The notes below the pieces were generated by a model that worked only from the letters and a program-made list of their open reading frames with translations, was not told where the DNA came from and made no database searches. Below are positions 35,961 to 48,780 of a DNA stretch of 64,000 nucleotides, in pieces (the stretch's first letter is position 1; the number at the start of each line of letters is the position of its first letter). Source of the DNA: Liolophura sinensis. Taxonomy: Eukaryota; Mollusca; Polyplacophora; Chitonida; Chitonidae. The translations under genes and the position numbers were made by a program. Where the stretch lies: contig NC_088303.1 in NCBI RefSeq assembly GCF_032854445.1, positions 32,001,501-32,065,500 of the forward strand, in the 5' to 3' direction.

Positions 35961-38216
35961 GGATTGTTTAAATGTCTTGTGTCAAAACATATATGTATAC
36001 TGCACCAAAACTGCATGCCACGCGGGTTCCTCTTTTACTCCCTTTCACATCGTGTAATTATACCTATGTAATTCGGTACAGTGTAAACTCCCGCCCCGCT
36101 CGTTCAATATTGTGATCGGTGGTTTACCCGTGAGCTGTGGTTTTATTGTTGGATATACTGGAGGGGCGGGACGGATCGCTAAGTCTATAGCCCCTGTAAG
36201 TCTACCCCCTAATGGTTTGCAGTCACTATCAATCTTACAGTTAGCTCTGACATGGCGTGTCAGTTTCATTGTTGCCGATCGCTGTCCTGTTATATTTGTC
36301 TTGGTGTATCATCGGTTAAATGGTTGCTTTGCTCGACACGGACCAGGGGGTGGGGGTATATCATCACCGTGGCGCTACAGTACCCGTTCTCTCTTTCTCT
36401 CGCTCAAGATTTAACAAGTCGATAAGCGGAAGGAGGCATTATGACATTGCTATATCACCTATTGTCAAATTGTCCGTTCAGTAAACTGTTGCCCGCCCTG
36501 CCGGTGGGGAGTGCGGGCTCGGACACTGTCCCTCTCTGTGTATCATATACATTTAAAGGTAGGGCGGGCACTGGCGCCCGCCGCCCCGCACTTAGCCCGT
36601 GGGGCCGCTGATCGCGATCAGCTGCTGACCAATGTTTAATCGGCTGACCCCTGGGCAGGTAGCACAGGCCTCCGTCGTAATGACGTGTAACGGTACAGGG
36701 TGTACCTGTGGGTTTGTAAGCTATACGATAATGTAAGTGAGGAGGGACAGAGGCTTGAGACGGCGAAGGCGCCTGTGCTGACAGCTTACGGGCTGTGATG
36801 TCGATCAATTCCGTGGCCTGTAGCGGTTTGCACTGGCCCAATGCAGGTCACTGACCAGCCCACCCAAGCATTCATTTACCTCTTCATCCAGATCTGACAA
36901 GAGAAAATAAAGTATATATATAAATCGATGTCTCATTGACCTGGTATCGATGACAGTATACCACGTGTAGCCCATAACCTCTGATACGCGCATATCATGA
37001 CGGCGATGCCCTATAGCATAGTAAAACATGGTGAAGGAAAAGCCACCCGATCACCTGGTTTAATTCATAAAATAATATTTTACATACATATACTAGACAA
37101 TTTCATCTTTTCAAGGAGACAGTATCTTGAATATAGTAGTTAATGGCCACAGGTTTTACTGCCTGTTTATCTATAAATTATTCGATTTTCTAATTATACC
37201 TCACCTTTGTCTTTAATTTTTTAACATGCAGTTTTTCTGTTTGAATTTTTTGATTGGATTTGCCATAATACACATGAAATTTAATTCCATCACATAAAGA
37301 CGGATTTACAAGTTGATAAATGGTTCTGTTGAGTACGATTTTATCCACAAAGGCTTGTAATCTATAGATGAGGTTTTGTACAGTTGTAAACTACTTTCCA
37401 AGAAGAGATGATATCTGTTGCTCGGTGACAAACTGCGATGCATGCGCATTTCAAAATTGCACCCCTCCTTAAATAACAGTTAAATTTAAGATGCACCTCA
37501 ACATCAACGACACCGTCCTCCGACACAAAGGTGCACACCGCAGCTAAAAGCGTTGATGAACTTTTATTCAGTATGGGTTTTGATATTTCCAGGAACTTTT
37601 CATAGTGTTTTCACGCCAGCCGAGATATAGCCTGAATTCGTTTATGAAATAATATTCAAGTTTTGGGGGTCATAAAGGGGATGGGTGGATCGAGACTAGT
37701 TTACAGTACATTGCTCTTTGGAATAATTTCAGTTAATTTTAGTTGAAGGTTAAGTGTGCATGTATGTTAGGTTTGTGAGCTATGTATAGCTATACAAAAT
37801 TTATGCATATATGAAGAACACTGAGGTTGTAACAGAGCATGCAGCATTAAATTTCAGTTGTTACACCTTAGTTTATCATGGGCAATCATCTCCGGATAAC
37901 TTATTGTGGTTTCATATTAATGTTTTTCTGTTTTAACTTCTGTTTTTACTTTAGCGGACTTGCGATTGCTCTTTTTACGCAGGCGGAAAAGTATTCAATG
38001 TGATGTTAAGCAATGAAATAAACAAGTAATTACAATTTCTGGTATATTCTGTTGCATGTAAGACGTATTTATGTTTTGTTACCATGATAATTGAGTTAAA
38101 AGGTGCTATGTTCATATGTTATCTACCCAAACAAGCGACACTAGAAGAAACCCTATACAGTTCTTCCTACGGTGTTGATAATATATAATCGGTGGACGAC
38201 GGGTGTGTGGCAGTTG

Positions 38217-38590
38217 GCCGAGTCTTAAGCTCGGCATACAAGGCTCCTTAACACCCAACTCAGCTCAACTCAACTCCACGTTGCCGTGGGTCCTAAACGC
38301 TCATGTATGGTAAATAACTACTCAACTGGAGGCTGTTTCTCAAAAGGGTCGTAGCGTTATGTCGGTTTAATCACCATGACGCCGCATACTCACGGCATAT
38401 GCCGCCTTGGCATTTGCGACCGGCGTAACGTTACGACCCCTTTTTTAAAACGATTTTTACGTGCAATGCCTATTCAGTTCAAAGTCCCAATGCCATCAGC
38501 GACTGGTACCAACTACGATTGACCAGCTGAGTTGAGTTGAGGAGAGTTTTAAGCTTTCGTGTATGCCCGCGCTTAAAGATCACTCGTTTA
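38217..38590. mobile_element. Nested palindromic (foldback/MITE-like) element
   Basis: The outer arms pair: CAACTCAGCTCAACTCAACT near 38257 with CTGAGTTGAGTTGAGG near 38527, and further out GGCATACA near 38236 with TGTATGCC near 38561. Inside lies a second inverted repeat, with left arm CTCAAAAGGGTCGTAGCGTT (38340-38359) and right arm AACGTTACGACCCCTTTTTT near 38428-38447. No coding capacity is seen. It looks like one non-autonomous DNA element nested in, or built into, another. Confidence 0.6.
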
Positions 38591-38715
38591 CCACCAATAT
38601 GGTGTGCACATTTATATAGGTGACATGAGGGGAAAGTGCGTCAGTGCTTTACGATGCCACTATAGTTCCCCTCCACCAATTACTTCCCCCAATTACAGTC
38701 GTGTAATATTTAAAG
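38580..38715 (+). mobile_element. SINE 3' fragment
   Basis: The fragment reads TTTACCACCAATATGGTGTG, then GGGGAAAGTGCGTCAGTGCT and a degenerate tail. The order and wording match the copy at 11520-11712. It abuts the palindromic element on its left. Confidence 0.5.
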
Positions 38716-41149
38716 ACAATGCTAAATAATGTGGCTCAGTTGTATATAAGTTTTTCTTGAAGAAACCGTGATTGTTTGTTTCTTAACTGACTAGGACATT
38801 ACGCGATGGTATGTACAGTCTAAACCTTATATACCATTAATTTACTATATTATATATACAAATCAGTTATGCTATAGTGAGGTAACGGGTGAGGTAATTT
38901 TCGGAAACCTGCGAAAACCTTTTAAAAATTCAACTTTTCATTCAAGTCGTGTTTTTAAAGTGATGGATCATTAAATATTTGCGTTTGAAGTTATTCACCT
39001 TTGGTTGACTGCGGCTCTAAGTCAGAGGCTTTTGACTGGCATCTGACAAAGGATGGTGCTGTGGCATAAACGAAAAAATAACGAATGCCACGCTATACAC
39101 TAATCAGATAAGTAAATTAATTCAGCTGATTTTGAAATGTATTTAATTAATATCGCCATCTTCACACCTGAAAAAAAGACTTCGCTATATAGCTTTCCAT
39201 GTTTTTTTCTGCTAGCATTATGGTGGCGGTAAGTTCGTTCACAAAGGAGACAATAACCTCATGCACAGTAGTTAACCTTGGGTATACTCGACCTATATGA
39301 TTGAAACAGATGCGTTATAAATAGGAATTTTAGGGGCAAAATAGACAAAAAATAGACTTGGTCTAATATATATTCATACTTTTTCAGATATCTGGTGTCA
39401 TCATAGAAAACGTGAAGCCGCATGTAGACGCATGTAGTGCGAAATGTGATTTCGTATCATGTGTACACACAGCCAGTTTCCACACCACTCCATTCTGTAT
39501 GTACGGTAACCTTCTTCAGCATTTTTGGATGTTTGCAAGGCTACATTCAAGCATGTTCTGAAGGCATTATTCTGTGTTGACTGATACAATTCTAATTTTT
39601 GCGAAGCCCCTGACGTTTGCCAATCCAACCAATGTAGATTTGTGACCAAAGTGAAATTCAAAATGCTCATTAATTGCACTGAAAGTTGATCTTTCAGATG
39701 CGAAAAAGCTAAGGAATTAGGGTACTAGTTTATACTGATACTAAATGTTTACCAAAAGGCGTTAGTGCATATTCATATACACCAAACTCAAAAATGATAC
39801 GTTCTTGTGCATATTAGCACAGAGGTAAATCTCTCCAAACTTCGAACGCATCCCAACTGTTTGTTTGTCGATCTTAAGCTATGCCGAGAACGTGTGCGCG
39901 TTTCTTGAGGAGCGTGCCTAAACCATGTCGTGTCGCGTTCCTCAAGATTGCTTCCTCAAACAACAACCACTGTTAGCGCTACAAATCTTAAAATACTCCC
40001 AACGTGTTCTTCGTTGCATCAGGCTCCCTTACAGCGAGTCCCGTTTTCTTGGACAGGTGTAAAATGTTGTTTTCCTGACTGTCGACAGGTATGAGCATTA
40101 GAGAGCTGGTGAGTTGAGCAAATCTGACGAGGCCTGCATAGTTCCACGAGCGTTCGTCGAGACCGTGGCTTGTGACGGCAAACAGTCGGACTCGCCTAGG
40201 CGAGACAAGAGGCCACATTGCACGGAGGCTAAAAGATGTTAAAACAAATGAAACCGTGCCACTGTCAACGAAAAACTGTGTCTTCAGCTGGTCCGATAAG
40301 TTAAATTACATGGCCAGGGAATCCCCGGCTCTGTGGGGTGGGTGGTGGGCTGTGTTTACCCCGCCATATTCCCGGTAATGAACACACACTCCCAATCGAC
40401 AGCAATGCACCCCTTCCAGGCTTTTGCCTAATTTTTAAGACCTCGGCATTATGTCTTCCCCGGAATTGTTCAAGCCCCAAATTCCAGTGATACCTGTCGC
40501 CTGGAAGCTTTCTTGACACATTCAGCGTGAGCAAACCTGTCAGCCACTAAACGTCGATCGCATTTCTAAAATATGTTACCAGCTTGCCATTTGCTCTATA
40601 CAGCCCAAAGGTGACCGAACGCCATTAGATTCCTAACCCGCTACATTGTCGCATATACACCTTGCTTTCTTGTGTTCAAACTTTCGCTGTTTAGACCAGG
40701 TAGATTTTGAAGCACTGTATACCACATGGGTGTCCTTTCCATCCTTGCTGGATGTCATTATATAATAATGATATACCGACGATCTAACTGGTGATTCTTG
40801 ATTGAATATCTCCAATCTCGTGTACGAATTGCATGAACCTAATATACTTCTCGTGTGGAATATTTAAAAAATTGACTTGATTGTTGATTAACGCCATACT
40901 TTAGAATTGTTCAGATAGGCCTTTACGATGCAGGTCACTTTTATGATTGGAGGAGACCGCGGAATGCCCGGGGTAAACCACAGACCTTTGGCAAATCACT
41001 GAACTTTCCCACATGTGGCATTCAGACATACACATCCTATTGGTTGGAGAAAAGTGCATGATCTTCACAGAAGGTCTGACAGGCAAACGGCCACACGATC
41101 ATTGTCGCCCTCTTTCCGTCGAAAAATTAAAAGCCTACATTTACCTGTT

Positions 41150-42105
41150 GACCTACCTGTTGCGACTTTTTGACATCATTATACCTATTATTTTGTATTG
41201 TTGTGAAATATGGGGTTGTGAAAAATTAAATGAAATTAGAATCATTTTACCTACAATTTTGTAATCGTATATTAGGAATAAAGAGGTCTACTACAAGTTT
41301 TATGGTCTATGTGGAACTCGGGATTTACCCTCTGTATATAAAGGTGAATCTGAGAATTATCTCATACTGGATTAAAATCATCCAGGGTGAAGAGACAAAG
41401 TTGGGAAATCTTATGTACAGGCATAGTCATCAAGAAATGTATGACAATCTGTGGCTTACCAATGTTAAAACAGTTCTATATTCAACAGGTCTAAACTTTT
41501 GTATGGGACACACAAGCTGTAAACAGTGCTACCTGTCTCATAAAAGTCCTGGAAAAAAAGATCATTTCCTCCAGAAATGGTTCAGTGATATTGAATCATC
41601 TCCCAAGGGAAGAATATACGAGATGTATAAAACAGATTTCCACCTAGAAAAATATCTTCTGTCACTAAAGGAAAACGACAGAAAAGCCCTAAGTAAATTT
41701 CGGACATCCAGCCACAGACTTCCAATCGAAACAGGAAAATGGTCTAAAACTGACAGATCTCAACGTCTCTGTACGGCCTGTGAAACAGGTTGCACTGGTG
41801 ACGAATATCACTTCTTGTTCGTCTGTCCAAAACTAAAGCACTTGCGAGTGAAGTACAAAATAGATAACCCTCATGCCTGTACACAGGAAACTAAATTGAA
41901 ATTTATTCTGCAATCTATAGACGCGATCAGTCGAAAAAGACTATCCCTTTTCATAAACAAAGGCGTGACTATGTGTAAGTTTTAATGATATTCCTCAGGC
42001 CTGCTACAAATGTAAGTATAGCCGCCATATATTGTGTAAATATGTAAAATGCTGTGCCTCTTGTACCAACCTGAGTGGTATGAGTGTAATAAACGAACGA
42101 ACGAA
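41150..42105 (+). mobile_element. 5'-truncated non-LTR retrotransposon (LINE) remnant
   Basis: This is the C-terminal end of a LINE reverse-transcriptase ORF. A first piece (41150-41235) reads LLRLFDIIIPIILYCCEIWG. A frame change near 41232-41245 moves the coding into the long frame 41230-41985 (251 residues). There LGIYPLYIKV is followed by a C-terminal CCHC-like knuckle: Cys181, Cys184, His194 and Cys199, within the string GDEYHFLFVCPKL. This knuckle is typical of CR1/L2/RTE-like elements. The 3' end carries AATAAA merging into an AACG tandem tail at 42088-42105, as in LINEs with short-repeat tails. Endonuclease and most of the RT are missing, so it is a dead insertion. The clade is uncertain. 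Confidence 0.8.
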
Positions 42106-42639
42106 TATTGTCACCGTGCCCCCCCCCCCCCCCATCCGCCACAGAGACTGAAAGTGGGAGAGATAATCGACGTGCCCAAACTTACATGCATTTGTTCATA
42201 TGATCTTCTTACCATCCGGAGTGGCAAAATGGCTCAGCTGCCTTCATATGGTTGTTGTTGCTGCTTGGTTGGTTTTTTTTTCCCTTGCATGCAATTCACA
42301 GCTTTTAAATATATCCAATACTGTATATAGATAGTTTAATGTTGATAATATTGCAACGAATGTGTAGTGTAAAATATGATAGTATATATGTACTATGGTA
42401 ATTGAGCTTTATACGTGTAGTTATTGGCTGTACGAATGGAATGCATACGTTTGATATACAGTTCTTGGTCAATTGCTTATCTTTTCGTTTGGTTTTTGCG
42501 GCAAGAAGCTTTAATTTCTACCATGAATTATTTCCACCCATCAGCCTGGACATTGTATAGATGACTTTGTTATCCACTTGATCAACTGTATACTGTTAAA
42601 CCCTGCATAATAAAACGTCTAATCTAGCTTGGTGTAGCA

Positions 42640-43040
42640 GAGAAAGGCGCCTGGTCCCACCCATTCGACCCGTCAATTCCCGACCCCAACGCCAAACCCA
42701 GCAGACCGAAATACAAGGAAGCTATGTTGTTCTCAGACATGAAATCAAAGTTATCATCGCGATCACCGCGCATGCGTTCTGTGACGCTGCCTGTCCTCAG
42801 AACTTCCCGTGGTGGTGGCGCACTACCCTGAGACCCGGGCTGCTATGCGATTACCTCAGCCCCTGTCCGCTTCGCTGATCCACAGGAGCGGGTTGTTAAC
42901 AAAACGATTTGCCACTCAGTTTTTCTCTCATCGAAACGCTAAGAGGTCTTTCCGCGACACTATCAACCCGAATAAATCCAGTTTTCTCCCCCGTCAGTTC
43001 CGGGGGTTGCCTCTCGCTTGTACTCACTCAGCCCTGTAAC
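42640..43040. promoter_or_regulatory. GC-richer intergenic segment, possibly regulatory
   Basis: This stretch is clearly GC-richer than its neighbours, with GGCGCCTGG, CCGCGCATGCG and GCGGGTTGTTAACAAAACG words. The 76-residue open frame inside shows no domain and no splice context. Function is unknown. Confidence 0.15.
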
Positions 43041-43909
43041 CGATCGTAATACAACTATCACGTCTCGATGCTCTCCGAAACCATAACCACCAATTTTCGC
43101 CATTTTCTATCGCTATAAAGTCATCGATGTGGTCTGTATGATAAACGTTAATGTGACCGTAAAATGACAATGTGTCGATGATGAGGATACAGTTAATGTT
43201 GCTGTTCCTCGGGTTATTTCGATGACTCTGACGAAACGGCCTTTAAATGCAAGCTGGAGATAGAAGAGCGGTTGGATTTGTCTAACAATAGCCACATCTG
43301 CAGAATTCAAATTATCAGTATATCGCGGTATTTACTCCCCCCCCCCCCAATTCCTCCCTACCGGGGAGATATCTTTGCAATTGAGTAAATAATTGCAACA
43401 GAATAGAGTTGTCTAAGGTATATTGCATATATCGGTGGAATACAGCTGTATGATTTCGTTTGCCTGAACAACTGTTCATAACAGTAAATATATCTTGACA
43501 GTTTGAAAAGGTTTACGTTTAAATTAATGTTTTCTGGAATTCTGCCAACGATACGTTTAAATATATATGTGTGTGTCGCTCAGCTGTATATCTGATAAAG
43601 GTGAAGATGTATCTGAAAAAACGAAACAAAAAAGAATATCATTCAATTTAATTTTTTGAAATTCGAATTTGCTAGCATTTTTCCAATAAGGAGATTATTG
43701 CAAATGGCAGTTATGTGCATGGTGAAGAAATGAAATAAAATTTAAGAAAAAATGGCATGAGATGAACAATGAATTTCAAGGTTGATTTACGTAGTTTTTC
43801 TCTCCAAAACTGAGTGGCTTATTTTTGTGGACAATGTAGCATCTATATTCTCACGTGAAGAATTTTGGCTGTGGAATGACATAAACAGCAAAAGTGACAC
43901 CTTTTCCCC

Positions 43910-44637
43910 GTCATGGCCATTCTGGTTCGAGTTGCATTGACCATTGTTCTCATGGCAATGCGTGAGTAATACCTAACCAGCCTGATTCCAAAACGTCATC
44001 CTTTGCAAGTCGAATTAACCATTGTTCTCTTTGCAATGCGTGAGTAATACCTTACCAGTCTGTTGGCAAAACGTCATCCTTCACAAGTCGAATTGACCAT
44101 TGTTCTCTGTGCAATGCGTGAGTAACACCTTGCCAGTCTGATGGCAAAACGTCATATTTCGCAAGTTGAACTGACCATTGTTCTTCTAGCAATGCGTGAG
44201 TAATACCTAACCAGTCCGATTGCAAAACGTCATCTTTCGCAAGTTGAAATGACCATTGTTCTCCTAGCAATGCGTGAGTAATACCTAACCAGCCTGATTG
44301 CAAAACGTCATCCTTCACAAGTCGAATTGACAATTGTTCTCTTTGCAATGCGTGAGTAACACCTTACCAGTCTGATTGCAAAACGTCATCCTTCACAAGT
44401 CGAATTGACCATTGTTCTCGTTGCAATGCGTAAGTGATACCTAACCATTCTGATTGCAAAACGTCATCCTTCGCAAGTCGAATTCATCATTGTTCACCTG
44501 GCAATTCATGAGTAATACCTAACCAGTCTGATTACAAAACGTCATCCTTCGCATGTCGAATTGACCATTGTTATCCTGGCAATACATGAGTGATACCTAA
44601 CGACCCTGATTGCAAAACGTCATCCTTCGCAGGCATG
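43910..44637. repeat. 78-bp tandem array (about nine units)
   Basis: Units begin around CGAATTGACCATTGTTCTC, pass GCAATGCGTGAGTAATACCT and end CAAAACGTCATCCTTC(A/G)CAAGT. The spacing between CCATTGTT words is 78 bp. Units are 80-95% alike by eye. On the minus strand the period (26 codons) leaves a 98-residue open frame with HALL-EQWS repeats, which I treat as fortuitous. Confidence 0.92.
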
Positions 44638-45414
44638 AACAATAAATCCGGAAGTTTAATAAGAGTAATCCTCATTTCAAGTGCTTTTTCTAACAACATT
44701 ACATCTTGTGTGTGAGTGATATTTCAAAATTTTACGTATGAATTTACTTTTTATTGAGCTTGTTAAAATACAAAAATAAATGAATAAATAAATAAATTGT
44801 TCGTTTTAATGATTACTAATTCTAAAACTATTAATTATACAGTTGCCTCTAACTAGAAATTATTTACCCTTAACTGAGCTTTTGAACGTTTGAAAAAAAC
44901 ATGATACAAACTTCATTAAGGCCATATATTTTAATCTATATCCAATTTATCAGAACTGTACGATCAAAGCTCTAGGTCGCCAGAAAACTAGACAGTAGAT
45001 CTGCTTATCACATGTGGTCGGGCTTTAGAAACACTGGATTTAATCCAACATCATAATTATTAAAGAAATGTTCTTTATTTGCGGTGATAAAAAGTAGGTA
45101 GAACTTTCCTTTGATCTGCGTGAGCACACATGCTACACGCCATGGAGACAATCTGCAATTCTGACATAAACACGATACGTGTATAGTCTAATGTGTTCAT
45201 TTACCAGCCAGAGACGATCCTAATACGCCAGGTAATGATAGGCTAGGACTGTGAATACCAAGTATATCCGTTAATGATAAAAGATAAGTACTTGTTATTG
45301 GGGAATATCTATATGTATGCATCTAAGTCTTGTGACAACATACAGGCAGTATTTAACACTAGTGACAACTCAGTTGTATTTGTACAACAAATGTAAATTT
45401 TTGTGTGAGGCGTA

Positions 45415-45915
45415 ATTCATTAGTGAAGAGAAAGAGTCAGGTACGAGGTATAGGTTTGGATATAAATCTGTGTAAAGAAGTCAGGTGTAATCAGGTGATG
45501 AGGAGGAAGTGTTGTGTGCGCAGGAGTCAGGTAAAACATACGGGTGTGAATGTAAATCAGTGTGAAGAAGTGCGAAGTAATCAGGTGAAGGGGAGGAAGT
45601 GTAGCCTGGGCAGGAGTCAGGTAGAACATACGGGTGTGGATGTAGATCAGTGCGAAGAAGTCAGGTGTAATCTAGAGGGTGAAGAGGAAGTGTTGCCTGG
45701 GCAGGAGTCAGGTAGAAGATATGGGTGTGGATGTAAATCAGTGTGAAGAAGTCAGGTGTGATCAGGTGATGAGGAGGAAGTGTTGCCTGGGCAGGAGTCA
45801 GGTAGAAGGTATGAGTGTGGATGTGAATCAGTGCGAAGAAGTCAGGTGTGATCAGGTGATGAGGAGGAAGTGTTGCCTGGGCAGGAGATAGGTAGAACAT
45901 ACGGGTGTGGATGTA
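45415..45915. repeat. 90-bp tandem array (about five and a half units)
   Basis: Each unit contains GAAGAAGTCAGGTGTGATCA, GGTGATGAGGAGGAAGTGTT and GCAGGAGTCAGGTAGAA, then GGTGTGGATGTAAATCAGTG. GAAGAAGTC words recur 90 bp apart (45745 and 45835). One short unit with a CTAGAGGGTGAAGAGG variant lies near 45671. Open frames with SQVEHTGVDVNQCEEV peptides are by-products of the 30-codon period. Confidence 0.92.
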
Positions 45916-46504
45916 GATCTACAGGCCAAAACAAAAGTGCTCATGAACTACCTCTCCGCTAAAAATACACCATCTGGACGGACTTGTTTTCGGTGGTCAC
46001 TGTTACCATTGCTGTTTTCTAAATATCGCAAATTCACCTTGCGAAATAATTATATCTCATTTTAACCCAATTGGAAGACAAATTCTTGCGATGGTTACTT
46101 TGGAACAAATAGAGAATATTTGATGAAATGAAATGTGAAATTCATCGCATGAAGATAATAATATTTTCCTGTTTAGATCCCCTAAGAGAAGGTATTGGGG
46201 TGTTTTGTTGATTTGATCTGAATTGATTGAGTGGTTTCTATATGGGTAGATATCACTGGAAGGTATAAAACCATGCTGACAATTGTCACTTACAACGGCT
46301 TCACTGGCTATAAGACGATGTCACGCTGCGACTGTCAGGCCCTTGACCAACGAGATCGCTTTTGTGTATCTTGCTGTTTCGACTGCGGCATTAAGTCTGA
46401 AATACTCAGGGCACTCCTGTTTTATCCACCCATGATTTTCGCCGCCGTGAAACAATTTTGAGGAAGGTGTTAAAACACTAATTGTTTTTCTTAGATGAAA
46501 GTGT

Positions 46505-46745
46505 TTTATTTATTTATTAATTATTTACTTGATTGATGTTTTATGTCATACTTAAGGATATTTCACTTATTCGGCGGCGGCCAGCATTGTGGTGGGAAGA
46601 AACAAAGGCAGAGCCCGGGGGAAACCCACCACCATCCGCAGGTTGATGGCAGAACTTCCCATGTATGGCCTAAGAGAAAACCAGCATCAGCCGGACTTGA
46701 ACTCTCAGCGATCGCATTGGTGGGAGGCTTCTGAGTCACTGTTTA
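46505..46745 (-). mobile_element. tRNA-headed SINE, minus strand
   Basis: On the + strand the copy starts with the reversed A/T-rich tail, followed by GGCGGCGGCCAGCATTGTGG, GGCAGAGCCCGGGGGAAACC and CCACCATCCGCAGGTTGATG. It ends in a tRNA-like head whose minus-strand B-box reads GAGTTCAAGTCC. This is a very common type of lophotrochozoan SINE. Confidence 0.75.
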
Positions 46746-48399
46746 TGGGCCAAACTTAATGTCATGTAAGACTACGTGAACAAAATCGTATCTGACGGGA
46801 AATCACAGCTCGGGAAAAGCAAATTTCAACAGGCTACTTCAATAATCGACATGGAAGATTCTATTGTAATTCTGATTCGCTTTATCAAAGAGCATTGGAT
46901 TTTTTTCAACCTCAAATTTATTCTCTCTTTTACGACAATCTTTCACTTTCTGATGTTTTTTTAGATACACTGAATAAATAATGTTTATGTACCCGGACTC
47001 AATACACGACAATTTCTACCAGCCAATCAAACCAAAAGACGCAACAGGAAACGCAGTGAAGTCAGTCGAGATAGTGACTGGATTCGGAAAACGCTGCGAC
47101 TATTTGCAGAGCGATTCCCGCTGCGATTTTAGTGTAGACGGTTGTACTTTTAGTGGAAGTCAGGGGTAATCCATGACCCCCCGCAACTTGCTGGAAGACT
47201 CATTTTCAAAATACATTTTCAAATACATATATGTTCACCTATCGAGGCTGTTCTTTTAATTCGTTTGTATCAGTGTCTTCTCCTTGACAGTCTGCACGTG
47301 CGTGTGTTCCAAAAGCTGCACAGATGTTTTCCATATCACTATGTATTCGCTGATTGAATCTTTAATGTGCGTCTATTATGATAGTGTAAACGAGTTGTAA
47401 GTGTAGAGGGGTTTGTGTTAGTGTTTCTATGTACTCGCTGTATTATCTATGTATTACAGATAAATAGAAAGCCCACGTTGACATGCCTAAGGGCTCCCAT
47501 CTTCTCACACCTAAATAGCCAAATCATAGCTGTTTGTTAAGGACACGGTGTGAATGAGGGTTGCTGCTTCACTGAGTAACGATTTACAGTGAGCTAGACC
47601 CGGGCAGTCGTTTCCCTGGCGGTAGGGGTGGTGGTGGTGTGGAGGGGGGGGGGGGGGGATGGCACAACTTCAGCACACAAGTGGTGGTGCCCCGAGGGTA
47701 AATAGGTAAGGAATCTACATGGTTTGTGCCCATGAACCGCGACAGTTTGGTATAGTATAACGGGTCTCACCACGGATTAACGATTCCCTCAGCTCATTCT
47801 CTTCGTGTTTCAACTCCGAGCCCAAGACAGTGTCGAACCGCAGGACCCTTTTATCACTTCCGCTTTTACATCCACATGTACTTCCATGTTTTTTATGATG
47901 TAAAGTCTTTTTTGGGGGGCTTTCTTGCCAGCCAGCAATTTTCAGTATACAGGTACATGTTTGGTTTGGCCACACTTTGGATATATATGAGTTTTATTGA
48001 TAACAAAAATTTAAATTCCTGGCGAAACGTGAAAATTCTTATGTATTTTAACAAGGTGCAAAAGAACAGTGCAGAAATGTACAGGGTATCAACAACCTAT
48101 ATAATATCTTTGTGGCAGTATTATCCAATGCCTCTTGGATCCAACTGCCCGAATTGCGCATGTGTAGACTATAGTGTGAATACGTTACTTTAAGTTCACG
48201 GGTGATCACGCGCCTACCACAAGTACGACTTTCCAAGGTGTATGTATAAACTATATACCCGTGATATATCAGGCGTCATCGTCAAGTATAAACTTTCTCA
48301 AGTATATAATTTCTTGAGTATGGCGCTAAGCAATAAATAAATAAATTTAAAAAATATATAAGCGTAGGCAATAACTTCCCTAGTACAGTATATTGGTTT

Positions 48400-48780
48400 C
48401 CACGTGTAATTATAAAACCGTACTGACAATGTATTGGGGTTTTACGCCGTATTTAACAGTTCTTCAGTCATATGGCTAGGGGTCATTACGTGTGTGTGTG
48501 CATATGTTGTGTCTTCTTTTGGCAGGGCGAGTCCATGCCGCCAAAGTGCTGTCGCCACTGAAGTATAATGCCTAAGACATTAAACATGACACCCCATATA
48601 CTGACACAGAGCCAACCAGTCCTGTTTCCTTCCTCTAACTTCTTAGTGTTGAACGCCAAGCGAGACAGCAACAAGTACCATTTTTAAAGTCTTCGGTATG
48701 ACCCGAGTGGGGTTTGATCCCGGTGTCTCCCGACTTCGACGCTTTAACTAAGAGGCCACCGGAACGGTCTGTTTTGATGT
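48400..48780 (-). mobile_element. tRNA-derived SINE (second subfamily), minus strand
   Basis: The tail side reads GGGGTTTTACGCCGTATTTA near 48433. The body includes GGCGAGTCCATGCCGCCAAA and CAACAAGTACCATTTTTAAA. The head side on the minus strand has a B-box GGATCAAACCCC and a degenerate A-box region near 48745-48770. It differs from the copies at 46505 and 50085 in its body but shares the GTTTTACGCCGTA tail motif. Confidence 0.7.

Noticed and set aside
44052-44348. 98-residue minus-strand open frame with 26-residue repeats
   Set aside because: A by-product of the 78-bp satellite.
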